Source: JANWXD01 sp037446115 (GTDB taxonomy: Bacteria > Acidobacteriota > Terriglobia > Bryobacterales > Bryobacteraceae). From it: a DNA stretch of 64,000 nt. The notes beneath the pieces were generated by a model that was not told the DNA's origin, did no database searches, and was given only the letters and a program-made list of their open reading frames with translations. The stretch lies in NCBI GenBank assembly GCA_037446115.1, contig JBBIJF010000011.1:58145-122144 (forward strand). The letters run 5' to 3'. Below, piece by piece: positions 44,414-53,204 of the stretch (within the stretch, counting starts at the first letter, position 1; the number at the start of each line of letters is the position of its first letter). Made by a program: the position numbers and the translations under genes.

Positions 44414-45743
44414 GCAAACCATCCGGAGGGCCGGAAATGAGGAATCTTCGCGGGCACCCGGCGGCCCGCGTGACGGCTTCGGCCGCCAGATAACCGCTGC
44501 GCACGGCGCCCTCCATGGTGGCGGGCCAGCCGGAGCGCGTCCAGTCTCCGGCCAGGAACAGGTTCGCAACGCGCGTTTCCGGTCCCGGACGGACCTGTTC
44601 CAGTCCCGGCCGCGCCGAGAACGTGGCGCGAAGCTCCTTGATCACGCGGCTGGCCTCCAGGCGCGCCTGTCTGACCGAAGGCAGGAACTCTCCGAGCTCC
44701 CGGACGGCGAGCTCCACCACTTCTCCCCGGCTCTTGCTGACCAGTTGCCGCGACGCGCTCACGACGACTTGCAGGTAGCTGCCTCCTGACTTGTTGAAGA
44801 ACCACTGAATCGTGCGGCCCAGCAGAGCGGCATACGGCAAATCCGTCACCGGCCGGTCGAACCACAAATGAATCCCGGTAATGGGCGAGTATTGGAATCG
44901 CGTCGTGTCAACGCCGGCTTCCGGAACTATGGCGGAGAGCCGGTCAAACGGCAGGGCTGCGACGACGTAGGCCGCCTCCAGCCGCTCACCGTTTACCAGG
45001 ACGCCGCAGGCGCTGCCGGCATGGACCACAATCCGGTCCACTGCCGCCCGGAACCGGATTTGTACGTTCGGGAGACCAGCCCACGCTCCGGGCGCATAGA
45101 GCTCGCCGAGCGGGACATCGGGCAGGCCCATCCGGGCGGACTCGCGGGAGCTGAGAAACGCCAGCAGGAATACCTGGAAACCGTGGCGCGCCGCCATGCG
45201 GTCGAGTTCTTCGTTAACGGCGCTTACCAGCACTGGGCGCCAAAAGCCTTCCACAGCCGCTCGAGGCTGGCGTTTTTCCACCAGCCAGTCCTGCATGGTG
45301 ATGTGATCGAGGTCTTCGCGGAACCGATCCTTGTTCAGAGCGGCCAGCGCCCGGAGCACGGCCAGTTTGGAACGGACGTCCAGAAAGCGGAGCCGCAGAA
45401 AGGAGCCCGCCAGATGCAGCGGCGGCGGGGCCAGTCCTGCGCGCAGCACGGAGAGTCTCCCTCCCGGCTCCAGGAAGTAGTATTCCTCGAAGAACCGGAT
45501 CCGCTCCCGCACGCCCAGCCGTTCGTAGAGATCCAGCAAGTTGTGGCAGCAGCCGAGCAACACGTGCTGGCAGTTATCTATGACCTCGGCCGTGTGTCCC
45601 CGCGCCTGTATCGGAAAGGATGCGGCGCGCCCCCCCAGATAGGGACGGGCCTCCAGCAGGGTTACACGGAAGCCGGCGCCGGCCAGCGCAGCCGTGGCCG
45701 CCATGCCGGCAAGGCCCCCGCCGACGACAATCACCTCCTCCAT
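44409..45743 (-). CDS. hpnE: Hydroxysqualene dehydroxylase
   Basis: HpnE is a flavoprotein that removes the hydroxyl of hydroxysqualene to yield squalene, the third step of the HpnC-HpnD-HpnE route to hopanoids. The 444 aa open with EEVIVVGGGLAGMAATAALA (FAD motif), then LLEARPYLGGRAASF and the hallmark DNCQHVLLGCCHNLLDLYE near residue 57. The C-terminal FAD contact is LFLAGDWTRSGWPATMEGAV. hpnC, hpnD and the hopene cyclase are not in the window. It follows trpE(G) by 36 bases; no metabolic link is obvious. Confidence 0.93.
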   Translation of the reverse strand: MEEVIVVGGGLAGMAATAALAGAGFRVTLLEARPYLGGRAASFPIQARGHTAEVIDNCQHVLLGCCHNLLDLYERLGVRERIRFFEEYYFLEPGGRLSVLRAGLAPPPLHLAGSFLRLRFLDVRSKLAVLRALAALNKDRFREDLDHITMQDWLVEKRQPRAAVEGFWRPVLVSAVNEELDRMAARHGFQVFLLAFLSSRESARMGLPDVPLGELYAPGAWAGLPNVQIRFRAAVDRIVVHAGSACGVLVNGERLEAAYVVAALPFDRLSAIVPEAGVDTTRFQYSPITGIHLWFDRPVTDLPYAALLGRTIQWFFNKSGGSYLQVVVSASRQLVSKSRGEVVELAVRELGEFLPSVRQARLEASRVIKELRATFSARPGLEQVRPGPETRVANLFLAGDWTRSGWPATMEGAVRSGYLAAEAVTRAAGCPRRFLISGPPDGLR

Positions 45744-45779
45744 GAGTGAGCGGGTCGCCGAGCGGAGTTTCGCCCGGAG

Positions 45780-47924
45780 TCAAACGCGGATGCGGCCATA
45801 AAGCCTGACGACGTTTTCCATCATCCGCAGGCCGCAGTCGCCCGCCAGCGTCAGGATGGACTCGGGATGGAACTGCACGGCCTCGATGGGCAGCTCGCGG
45901 TGACGTACTCCCATGATGACTCCGTCTTCGGATTCCGCGCTCACCTCCAGGCAGCTCGGCAGCTTCTCGCGGAGGGCGTAGAGCGAGTGGTAGCGGCCCA
46001 CCTTGAATTTCTCCGGCAGACCCTCGAAGGCGCCGCGACCGTCGTGAGTGATCAGCGAAGGCTTCCCGTGCATCGGATAGTCCAGCACGCCCAGCTCGCC
46101 GCCGAACGCCTCGACCGTGCCTTGCAGTCCCAGGCATACGCCGAAAACGGGGATGCCCAGTCGCGCCGTGTGCCGTACCAGACCGGGCACGCCGAAATCC
46201 GAAGGCCGCCCCGGGCCGGGCGAAATCAGCACCAGGCTGGGGGCCAGTTCCGTGAGCAATTCCAGAGGAAATCCGGCGCGGTAAGTGATCACCTCCGCCC
46301 CGGTCTGGCGCGCGTAATTCGCCAGCGTATGGATAAAGCAGTCGTCGTTGTCCACGAGCAGAAGCCGCAGCCCTTCACCCGGTAGCGATCGCACCTCGAC
46401 GCGCGGTTTCTCCCGGGGCTGCTCCCGCAACGCGCGGAAGAACCCCGTGGCCTTGAACCGCGTCTCCTGCTCTTCCAGGGCCGGTACGGAGTCATACAGC
46501 AGCGTGGCCCCCACCGGGTAAGTCGCGATGCCGTCCTTCAGATGCACGGTGCGGATCAGGATCCCGGTGTTGATGTCGCCGTTCAACGAGATCATGCCCA
46601 CCGCTCCTCCATACCAGCCACGGGCATCCTTTTCCAGATTTTCGATGGCCTGGGCGGCGGCTTTTTTGGGCGCGCCGATTACGGTGACCGCCCACATGTG
46701 GCTCAGGAAGGCGTCGAGCGAATCAAAGCCCGGCTGCAAAATACTCTCGACGTGATCTACCGTGTGGAAAACACCTGCGTAGGATTCAATCAGCCGCCGC
46801 CCGATGACCCGCACCGAGCCGGGCACGGACACGCGCGACTTGTCGTTCCGGTCCACGTCCGTGCACATGGTGAGCTCCGATTCCTCCTTGGTGGAATTGA
46901 GAAGCTCGCGGATGCTGTCTGCGTCGGAGAGCGGATCGCCCGTCCGCCGCGCTGTCCCCGAGATCGGGCAGGTCTCCACGCGCCGCCCCTCCACACGCAC
47001 GAACATCTCTGGGGAAGCGCCCACCAGTTGTTCGTCACCGAACTGCAAGAGGAACTCGTACGGGCTCGGGCTGGTTTGTTGCAACCGTTCAAAGAGCGCC
47101 GAGGGCGATCCGGAATAGGGGGCGCGGAAGGTCTGCCGCAGAACGACTTCGTAGTAATCCCCACGGCGCATCCCCTGGCGAACCGCCTCCACCTTGGCCA
47201 TATACTCCTCCGGCGTGTGGTCGGAGACGATTCCCCCCGGCTCCCGCACCGGCGGCGGCGGGACCGGCTCTCCGCTGCGGGCCAGCGCGAGCGTGGACAG
47301 GCCGTTCTTCTCAAAGTCGTACTGGAACCGCTCGATCTGCTCCTTCTTCCGGTCCATGTAGTAGATGTCGTCGCAGAGAAACAAATGCAGGTCTTTGTGC
47401 CCGGACCGCGGAAGCTTGAGCTCGATCGGGTCGAACTGGAACAGCAGGTCGTAGCCGAAAGCCCCCACGAGCGCAAGACGGTTGTCCTTTTCGCAGCGGA
47501 ACTCTTCGATCAGCGCCCGCAGAATGGAAAACACCGACGGCTGCTTGCTGCGCTCCTCCTCTGGGAACAGTTTGGGGAGCGGTTGAAGCGTCCCTCGCAG
47601 CGCTCCTGCCTGCCGTTCCAGCGCCTCCCAGTGGGGATGCGCCGCCAGAATCGGAAACAGGATCTGGTTCAGAATCTCGCCGCGAACGTTGAGGGGTCGG
47701 AACTCCATCGTGCGGCCGCGGGCGACGATCTCCAGCGGAGGCCGCACCGAGGCGATGTCCCAGCGCGAATATCGCCCGGGATACTCATAGCCGGAGGAAA
47801 GGTAGATCCCGCGGTAACAGTCCAGCTCGCGTAACAGATGCTTCAACCCCCGGCGGTAGGGCACGCGGGACACGCTGCGGATAACATCAATACCGCTGCG
47901 CGTCGTGTAACGGAGCTGCCGCAT
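45780..47924 (-). CDS. trpE: Fused anthranilate synthase TrpE(G)
   Basis: Single-chain anthranilate synthase. An N-terminal TrpE chorismate-utilising domain (about residues 1-500) and a C-terminal TrpG glutamine amidotransferase domain together convert chorismate + glutamine to anthranilate, the first committed step to tryptophan. TrpE part: YEYPGRYSRWDIASVRPPLE near residue 40, CPISGTARRTGDP, ELTMCTDVDRNDKSR. TrpG part: VLISPGPGRPSDF, nucleophile FGVCLGLQGTVEA, and His-Glu in VQFHPESILTLAG. The order and motifs match the rhizobial-type TrpE(G). The ATG at 47924 (RQLRYTTRSGIDV) is preferred; an ATG at 47957 is also in frame. It stands apart from trpCFBA. Confidence 0.95.
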   Translation of the reverse strand: MRQLRYTTRSGIDVIRSVSRVPYRRGLKHLLRELDCYRGIYLSSGYEYPGRYSRWDIASVRPPLEIVARGRTMEFRPLNVRGEILNQILFPILAAHPHWEALERQAGALRGTLQPLPKLFPEEERSKQPSVFSILRALIEEFRCEKDNRLALVGAFGYDLLFQFDPIELKLPRSGHKDLHLFLCDDIYYMDRKKEQIERFQYDFEKNGLSTLALARSGEPVPPPPVREPGGIVSDHTPEEYMAKVEAVRQGMRRGDYYEVVLRQTFRAPYSGSPSALFERLQQTSPSPYEFLLQFGDEQLVGASPEMFVRVEGRRVETCPISGTARRTGDPLSDADSIRELLNSTKEESELTMCTDVDRNDKSRVSVPGSVRVIGRRLIESYAGVFHTVDHVESILQPGFDSLDAFLSHMWAVTVIGAPKKAAAQAIENLEKDARGWYGGAVGMISLNGDINTGILIRTVHLKDGIATYPVGATLLYDSVPALEEQETRFKATGFFRALREQPREKPRVEVRSLPGEGLRLLLVDNDDCFIHTLANYARQTGAEVITYRAGFPLELLTELAPSLVLISPGPGRPSDFGVPGLVRHTARLGIPVFGVCLGLQGTVEAFGGELGVLDYPMHGKPSLITHDGRGAFEGLPEKFKVGRYHSLYALREKLPSCLEVSAESEDGVIMGVRHRELPIEAVQFHPESILTLAGDCGLRMMENVVRLYGRIRV

Positions 47925-48048
47925 GCTGCACCCGGAGTGAGGGAGTAAATCCAGCATAGCATGGCCCTGATTTCCCGAGCGTTCCGCCTCCCAGGTTCGG
48001 CGGCCGGCGCGTTGCCCGGCCTGCCCGAGGGCGCACCGACCAGAGCGG

Positions 48049-49233
48049 CTAGCTCCGTTGCCGGCGCGCGATCAGAAACACTCGGGCGGCGCAGAGCTGT
48101 GCCGTCAACGAGAAGGCTACCAGGAGCGGGACCGAGGCGTCGTAGAGAACGCCCATGAGCGCGCTGCCCAAAAACCAGCAGGCACCGTATCCTGCATTGA
48201 AAACGCCGTAAGCCGTGCCGCGACGCTCCGGCGGAACCATGCGGGCCACGGCTGCCCGCACGACGGATTCCTGCGCGCCCATGCCGAAGCCCCAGAGGAC
48301 CATGCCCGCGACGACGTGGTCGCGGCCGCCCAGGAAAGCCAGGGGCGCAAACCCGGCAGAGACGGCGGCAGCGATTGCCAGCACGCGGAGCCCCACGCGA
48401 TCGTAAATTCGCCCCACTACGAGCGCCGCTGCTGCGTCCACTCCCATGGCCAGGCTGTACAGAAGCGCGATCCCGCCCGGCAGCATGAGCTGATTCTTTT
48501 GAATGTGGTACGCCATGAGGGGGAAGTCGGCGTAGCCCGCCGCCATGAGCCCGGCAGCGGCGAGATAAATCCAAAAGGCGCGCGGCAGCCCTCCGGTTTC
48601 GATCCGCGTTACTTCCACCTCCAGGTCCTGGGGGCGCGGGTACGCCAGCCGGGCGGCGGCGAGCGTCACCAAGGCCAGCAGCGCCGGAACCAGCAGCCAC
48701 GCGAACGCAGCGCGGTAGTTTCCGTGCTCGCTGATGAGCGAAGCGACTGCGAGCGGCCCCGCAATCGCCCCCACCTGATCGAGCGCCTCATGGAGGCCGA
48801 AACCCCACCCCGGCCCCACGCCCGAGGCCGCATGGGATAGCATCGCATCACGGGCTGGTGTGCGCAGCGCTTTGCCGGCTCGTTCGGCGAGCATCAACGC
48901 TGCCGCTGTCTCCCACCGCCCGGCCAGCGCCAGCAGCGGCACCGCAAGCAGATTGATGCAGTATCCGCCGATCGTGATGGCCCAGTAGCGCCGGGTCCGG
49001 TCGGCAAGGATGCCGGAGGCCAATCTCAGGCCGTAGCCCAGTAGCTCTCCCAGGCCCGCCACCACACCGACCGCCGTGCCGGTTGCTCCAAGGACTGCCA
49101 GGAACGGCCCCGTGATGCTGCGCGCACCTTCGTAGGTGGCATCCGACAGGAGGCTCACGCCGCCCAACAGCAGGATGAAGCGCAGTGCCTGCCGGCGGGA
49201 GACTCCGCGCGCCTCGGACCGCGGGGTACTCAC
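48049..49233 (-). CDS. MFS transporter
   Basis: A 394-aa MFS protein with about 12 membrane segments. The N-terminus LGGVSLLSDATYEGARSITG and the loop GILADRTRRYWAITIGG resemble an uncharacterised MFS group found in archaea and bacteria. The motif RTPARDAMLSHAA, seen before the fifth helix, and PPERRGTAYGVFNAGYG in the second half are conserved in this branch. The substrate is unknown. It begins eight bases after the S9 peptidase stop, so export or uptake of a peptidase product is possible. The 124-base gap between its stop and trpE(G) holds no recognised signal. Confidence 0.85.
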   Translation of the reverse strand: MSTPRSEARGVSRRQALRFILLLGGVSLLSDATYEGARSITGPFLAVLGATGTAVGVVAGLGELLGYGLRLASGILADRTRRYWAITIGGYCINLLAVPLLALAGRWETAAALMLAERAGKALRTPARDAMLSHAASGVGPGWGFGLHEALDQVGAIAGPLAVASLISEHGNYRAAFAWLLVPALLALVTLAAARLAYPRPQDLEVEVTRIETGGLPRAFWIYLAAAGLMAAGYADFPLMAYHIQKNQLMLPGGIALLYSLAMGVDAAAALVVGRIYDRVGLRVLAIAAAVSAGFAPLAFLGGRDHVVAGMVLWGFGMGAQESVVRAAVARMVPPERRGTAYGVFNAGYGACWFLGSALMGVLYDASVPLLVAFSLTAQLCAARVFLIARRQRS

Positions 49234-49241
49234 ATCTGGCC

Positions 49242-51206
49242 TCAGTGCAGGTACTTCGCCACCCAGTCCAGGTGCCGCTGCATGATGTCGAGGAGGAATT
49301 TGGGCTCGCGCGGGCCATGCGGCGTTCGCGGATAGATCACCATCTTCGTCGTCACGCCGCGGCGTTTGAGCGCGTTGTACAGCTCATAGCCTTGGGAGAT
49401 GGGCACCCGAACATCCGCCTCTCCGTGCAGGATCAGCGTCGGCGTGGCCACGTTTTTCACATACGACATGGGCGAGTGCCGGCGGTAGGCTTCGAAGTTG
49501 TCCCACGGCTCACCCGCGAAGTAGTCCGGCAGAAAGCCGGGGATGTCGCTTGTGCCGGTGAAGCTCCAGAGATTCGTCACGGCGGCGCCCACGACGGCTG
49601 CCTTGAACCGCTGCGTGTGCCCGATGACCCAGCTCGTCATGAAGCCCCCATAACTCCAGCCCATCACCGCCATCCGGTCCGGATCGGCCACCCCCATTCC
49701 GATGACATGATCCACGCCGGCCATCAGGTCTTCGTAATCCTTACCGCCCCAGTCACCGACGTTCGCGAACCGGAACGTCTTGCCGTAGCCTCCGGAGCCG
49801 CGCGGGTTCGGCCGCAGGATGGCGTAGCCTCTGGCGGCAAAGGCGGCGAGCGGATAAATCCCGGGCCGCCCGATGAAGCTCTCCGTGTACACGCCCGCGG
49901 GTCCGCCGTGGATGTTGAGAATCAGAGGATACTTTTTGCCGGCTTCGTACCCCACCGGGTATGTCAGCAGTCCTTCGATCTCCAGTCCGTCACGAGCCTT
50001 CCAGCGCACGACTCTGGTTTCGCCCAGCGGGAGCTTGGGCAGGTCGGTGTTGGCCCGGCTCACCTGGACCGGCGCTCCGCTGCCCAGGTGGAGCACATAC
50101 GCCTCCGGCGCCTCCGTCGAAGATTCCCGGGCAAACCCGGCATGCGTTCCGGTGAGATTCAGCGTTACAGACCCCAGCACGCCCTGCGGCGGCTCGTAGA
50201 CCGTCGTGGGAGAGCCTTCCAGGGGCAGCGTGTACAGCGCACTGCGTGTGCGTTTCATTTCGCTGAAGACCAGCCGGGAAGAATCCCGCGTCCAGCCGAG
50301 CAGGTTCGGGCGCTCATCGTAGGTAGGGGCCAGCAGGCGCCGGTCTCCGCCGGGTAACGGCATCACCGCGATGCGCTCTTCTCCGGGCCACCGCGGCGGC
50401 TCGGTACTCACCGTGAAGGCGAGGTAGCGGCCGTCCGGCGAATAGTGGGGATCCTGCTCGGCGGCGCCCGTCGCCGCAAGCACGCGGACCCGACCGCTTT
50501 CGACCTCGACTTCCGACAGGTCCGAGCGCGTCCATTCGTCCGCCTTGGGGGCCGGGCGGTGCTCGAAGGCAATGCGCCGGGCGTCCGGAGACCAGTCAAA
50601 ATTCGTGATGTGCCGCGTCGCGGGCACCACTTCGCGCGCCTCGCGCTTGCCCTGGGAATCCGGCTCGGCCGGAATTACCCAGAGCGAGTGATTCTTGGGT
50701 TTGTCATCCACCACGACCCAGTCGCGCTTTTCCTTTTTCGCCTTCTCTTCCTCGTCGTCCGGCCTGCGTCCCGTGAATGCGATCCACTTGCCGTCGGGCG
50801 AAACCTTGTAGCTGCCGATCTCCCCCTTCCAGTCGGTCAGCATCTCGGCCTCACCGCCGTCTACGGCAATCCGCCAGATGTTGGGCTTGCCGGAACGTTC
50901 CGAGAGGAAGTAGACGAAGCGGCCGTCGGGCGAAAACGCGGGAGCGCTCGCGCCTTTTTCGCCGCGGGTCAGCTGAACGCGCCGGGAGCCGTCTGCCGCA
51001 GCCAGAAAGATCTGCGAAACCATTTCGCTTTTTTCGGCTTCCATGACGGCCCGCGTCTCTGTGTAGGCCACCAGTTTGCCGTCCGGAGATGGCACGACGG
51101 TGCCAATGGTCGCCACCTGCATCTGGAGCTCCGGAGTCCAGGCCTTGGGCGCCTGGGCCGGCAGGGGCAGATGGAGTAAGACCAGGGCAATCAGGAGCTG
51201 TCGCAT
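49242..51206 (-). CDS. Exported S9 prolyl oligopeptidase-family serine peptidase
   Basis: A 654-aa peptidase with signal peptide MRQLLIALVLLHLPLPAQA. A beta-propeller of PD40 blades (VPSPDGKLVAYTETR, FSPDGRFVYFLSERS, VSPDGKWIAFTGRR, YSPDGRYLAFTVS) forms the gate. The C-terminal alpha/beta-hydrolase domain carries the nucleophile in MGWSYGGFMTSWV near residue 500, the Asp in LHGEADVRVP and the His in RTPHGPREP. Such dipeptidyl or acylaminoacyl peptidases cleave short peptides. The ATG at 51206 is chosen because the signal peptide starts there and a TATCAT box lies six bases before it. The downstream MFS gene is eight bases away. Confidence 0.92.
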   Translation of the reverse strand: MRQLLIALVLLHLPLPAQAPKAWTPELQMQVATIGTVVPSPDGKLVAYTETRAVMEAEKSEMVSQIFLAAADGSRRVQLTRGEKGASAPAFSPDGRFVYFLSERSGKPNIWRIAVDGGEAEMLTDWKGEIGSYKVSPDGKWIAFTGRRPDDEEEKAKKEKRDWVVVDDKPKNHSLWVIPAEPDSQGKREAREVVPATRHITNFDWSPDARRIAFEHRPAPKADEWTRSDLSEVEVESGRVRVLAATGAAEQDPHYSPDGRYLAFTVSTEPPRWPGEERIAVMPLPGGDRRLLAPTYDERPNLLGWTRDSSRLVFSEMKRTRSALYTLPLEGSPTTVYEPPQGVLGSVTLNLTGTHAGFARESSTEAPEAYVLHLGSGAPVQVSRANTDLPKLPLGETRVVRWKARDGLEIEGLLTYPVGYEAGKKYPLILNIHGGPAGVYTESFIGRPGIYPLAAFAARGYAILRPNPRGSGGYGKTFRFANVGDWGGKDYEDLMAGVDHVIGMGVADPDRMAVMGWSYGGFMTSWVIGHTQRFKAAVVGAAVTNLWSFTGTSDIPGFLPDYFAGEPWDNFEAYRRHSPMSYVKNVATPTLILHGEADVRVPISQGYELYNALKRRGVTTKMVIYPRTPHGPREPKFLLDIMQRHLDWVAKYLH

Positions 51207-51212
51207 GGACAC

Positions 51213-51218
51213 ATGATA
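51213..51218 (-). promoter_or_regulatory. -10-like box before the S9 peptidase
   Basis: TATCAT on the minus strand lies six bases before the ATG at 51206 with no Shine-Dalgarno between, which fits a leaderless mRNA. The -35 region falls in the loop of the palindrome at 51227-51259. Confidence 0.4.
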
Positions 51219-51226
51219 GCGCCCGA

Positions 51227-51259
51227 CCCGCATGGGGGGCGCTTCGTCTGGCATGCGGG
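51227..51259. promoter_or_regulatory. 8-bp palindrome between tpiA and the S9 peptidase
   Basis: CCCGCATG and CATGCGGG are perfect inverted repeats separated by 17 bases. In RNA they could form a hairpin after tpiA, but no U-tract follows. In DNA the arms flank the -35 region of the S9 peptidase promoter, so an operator is possible. The 81-base gap holds nothing else recognised. Confidence 0.4.
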
Positions 51260-51287
51260 AGGCAAAAGGCAGAGACCGCCCCGGGTT

Positions 51288-52037
51288 TCAGAAGTTCACG
51301 ATGCTGGCGAAGGAGACCGGATCCAGGCTCGCGCCTCCCACCAGCGCGCCGTCAATTTCCGGCTGGGCCATCAGTCCGCGGATATTGTCGGGTTTGACGC
51401 TTCCCCCGTAAAGAATGCGCAGGTCTCCCGCCACGTCTGCGCCATGTTGGGCGGCGACTTGCTGCCGCAGAAAACGGTGCGCCTCCCCCGCCATTTCGGG
51501 AGTGGCCGTGCGGCCCGTGCCGATGGCCCACACCGGCTCGTAGGCAATCGTCACGCTCCGGAGCTGGTCAGCTCGCAACCCGCCCAGCCCGCCGCGGTAC
51601 TGGGCTAGCAGCACCTCCTCCGTCCTGCCCGCTTCCCGTTCCTCCAGGCGCTCGCCGAGGCAAACGATGGGCTTGAGGCCCGCCTCGAGCGCAGCCAAGG
51701 TCTTTTTCAACACTCCCTCGTCGGTCTCTCCAAAATACTGGCGCCTCTCACTGTGCCCGATGATCACCCAGCGGCACCCGACCGCGGCCAGCATGGGCCC
51801 GGACACCTCGCCGGTGTAGGCGCCCTCCCGTTCCCAAAACAGATCCTGGCCCCCGATTTCAATCCGCGACCCGCGCGCCGCTTCCGCCGCCGCCGCGAGA
51901 TTCGGAAACGGAGGACAGATGACGATGTCGCAGTGACGGCTGTTCTCCACCAGGGGGCGGAACTTCTCAAAAAACGCCGCAGTCTCGGCTGCGGTCTTGT
52001 ACATCTTCCAGTTGCCGGCCAATAAGGGGCGTCTCAT
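51288..52037 (-). CDS. tpiA: Triosephosphate isomerase
   Basis: TpiA interconverts dihydroxyacetone phosphate and glyceraldehyde 3-phosphate in glycolysis and gluconeogenesis. The 249 aa begin RRPLLAGNWKMYKT, with the substrate Lys. The catalytic His is in VIIGHSERRQYFGE near residue 93. The catalytic Glu is in AYEPVWAIGTGRTAT near residue 165 (loop 6), followed by ILYGGSVKPDN and LVGGASLD. It is separate from gap and pgk and is instead coupled to deoB by ATGA. It is the last gene of the yebC-ruvC-...-deoB-tpiA run. Confidence 0.97.
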   Translation of the reverse strand: MRRPLLAGNWKMYKTAAETAAFFEKFRPLVENSRHCDIVICPPFPNLAAAAEAARGSRIEIGGQDLFWEREGAYTGEVSGPMLAAVGCRWVIIGHSERRQYFGETDEGVLKKTLAALEAGLKPIVCLGERLEEREAGRTEEVLLAQYRGGLGGLRADQLRSVTIAYEPVWAIGTGRTATPEMAGEAHRFLRQQVAAQHGADVAGDLRILYGGSVKPDNIRGLMAQPEIDGALVGGASLDPVSFASIVNF

Positions 52038-53200
52038 AGAATTGCCTCTAAGAAGCTCACTCCTTTCTCAATGCGAACTCCGAAGTTTTCCGCCACCGTC
52101 TGGCCGATGTCGGCCAGCGTGGGCCGCGTCCCCAAAGCGACGCCGCTTTTGGTTTTGGGACCCCACACCAGCAGCGGCACGTACTCCCGGCTGTGATCGG
52201 TCGAAGGTGTGGTCGGATCGCATCCGTGGTCTGCGCAGAGAATCAGCAAATCGTCCTTCTCCATCCGTGCCATGAGCGACGGCAGCCATTGATCCACTGC
52301 TTCGAGCGCGGCGGCGTATCCCTCTACATTGTTGCGGTGCCCGTAAAGCTGATCGAAATCCACAAGGTTCACCCACACCAGCCCCTCCGGCGTTTCCTCC
52401 ATCGCCTCCAGTGTCTTGGCCATCCCGTCGGCGTTATCGCGGGTCTTGTCGTAGACCTGGATCCCCCGGCCCAGGAAAATTTCAAAGATCTTCCCTACGG
52501 CGTGCACCGGAACCCCGCGTTCCTCAAGCCTGTCAAGGAGCATGCCCCGGGGCGGCGGCACCGCGAAGTCCTTGCGGTTGGGGGTTCGCGTGAAAGAACC
52601 GGGCCGACCCACAAACGGCCGGGCGATCACACGCCCCACTTCGTGCTCGCCCCGCAGCATCTGGCGCGCCGTCTCGCAGATTTTGTAAAGCTCCCACAGC
52701 GGGATCACTTCCTCATGCGCCGCCACCTGAAACACGCTGTCGGCGGAGGTGTAGACGATCGGCGAACCGGTTCGCATATGCTCGGCGCCGAGCCGCTCGA
52801 TGATCTCGGTGCCTGAGGCCGGGATGTTGCCGAGCGTGCGGCGTCCGATGCGCCGCTCGAATTCTTCGATGATTTCCCGCGGAAAGCCATGGGGGTAGAG
52901 GGGAAACGGCCTGCCGAGATGGATGCCCGCCATCTCCCAGTGGCCGGTAGTCGTATCCTTTCCCGGGGAGGCCAGGGCGCAGCGGCCAAAAGCGCCGAGC
53001 GGTTCCCTCACCGGCTCCAACCCGGCCAGCGGCTTGATATTGGCCAGCCCCAATCGGCACAGGTGAGGCACCTTCAGCGGGCGCAGGCGCGCGAGATTGC
53101 CCAAGGTGTCGCTGCCGGTGTCTCCATACGCGGCGGCGTCCGGCATCTCTCCGATGCCCACGCTGTCCAGCACGACCCAGATGACCCGCCGGAACGCCAT
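52034..53200 (-). CDS. deoB: Phosphopentomutase
   Basis: DeoB interconverts ribose/deoxyribose 1-phosphate and 5-phosphate, linking nucleoside catabolism to the pentose phosphate pathway. The 388-aa alkaline-phosphatase-superfamily protein shows VIWVVLDSVGIGEMPDAAA (metal and nucleophile region), SPGKDTTTGHWEMAG with the phosphorylated Thr, NIPASGTEIIERLG, and the late metal site LCADHGCDPTTPSTDHSRE. The ATG at 53200 is chosen because the family N-terminus starts there; upstream frame is antihomologous to the previous gene. A deoC or nucleoside phosphorylase gene is not nearby. Confidence 0.96.
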   Translation of the reverse strand: MAFRRVIWVVLDSVGIGEMPDAAAYGDTGSDTLGNLARLRPLKVPHLCRLGLANIKPLAGLEPVREPLGAFGRCALASPGKDTTTGHWEMAGIHLGRPFPLYPHGFPREIIEEFERRIGRRTLGNIPASGTEIIERLGAEHMRTGSPIVYTSADSVFQVAAHEEVIPLWELYKICETARQMLRGEHEVGRVIARPFVGRPGSFTRTPNRKDFAVPPPRGMLLDRLEERGVPVHAVGKIFEIFLGRGIQVYDKTRDNADGMAKTLEAMEETPEGLVWVNLVDFDQLYGHRNNVEGYAAALEAVDQWLPSLMARMEKDDLLILCADHGCDPTTPSTDHSREYVPLLVWGPKTKSGVALGTRPTLADIGQTVAENFGVRIEKGVSFLEAIL

Positions 53201-53204
53201 GCGC

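Noticed and set aside
47925..48048. Attenuator leader peptide before trpE(G)
   Set aside because: Short frames here have only a single Trp codon, and no terminator/antiterminator pair was found.
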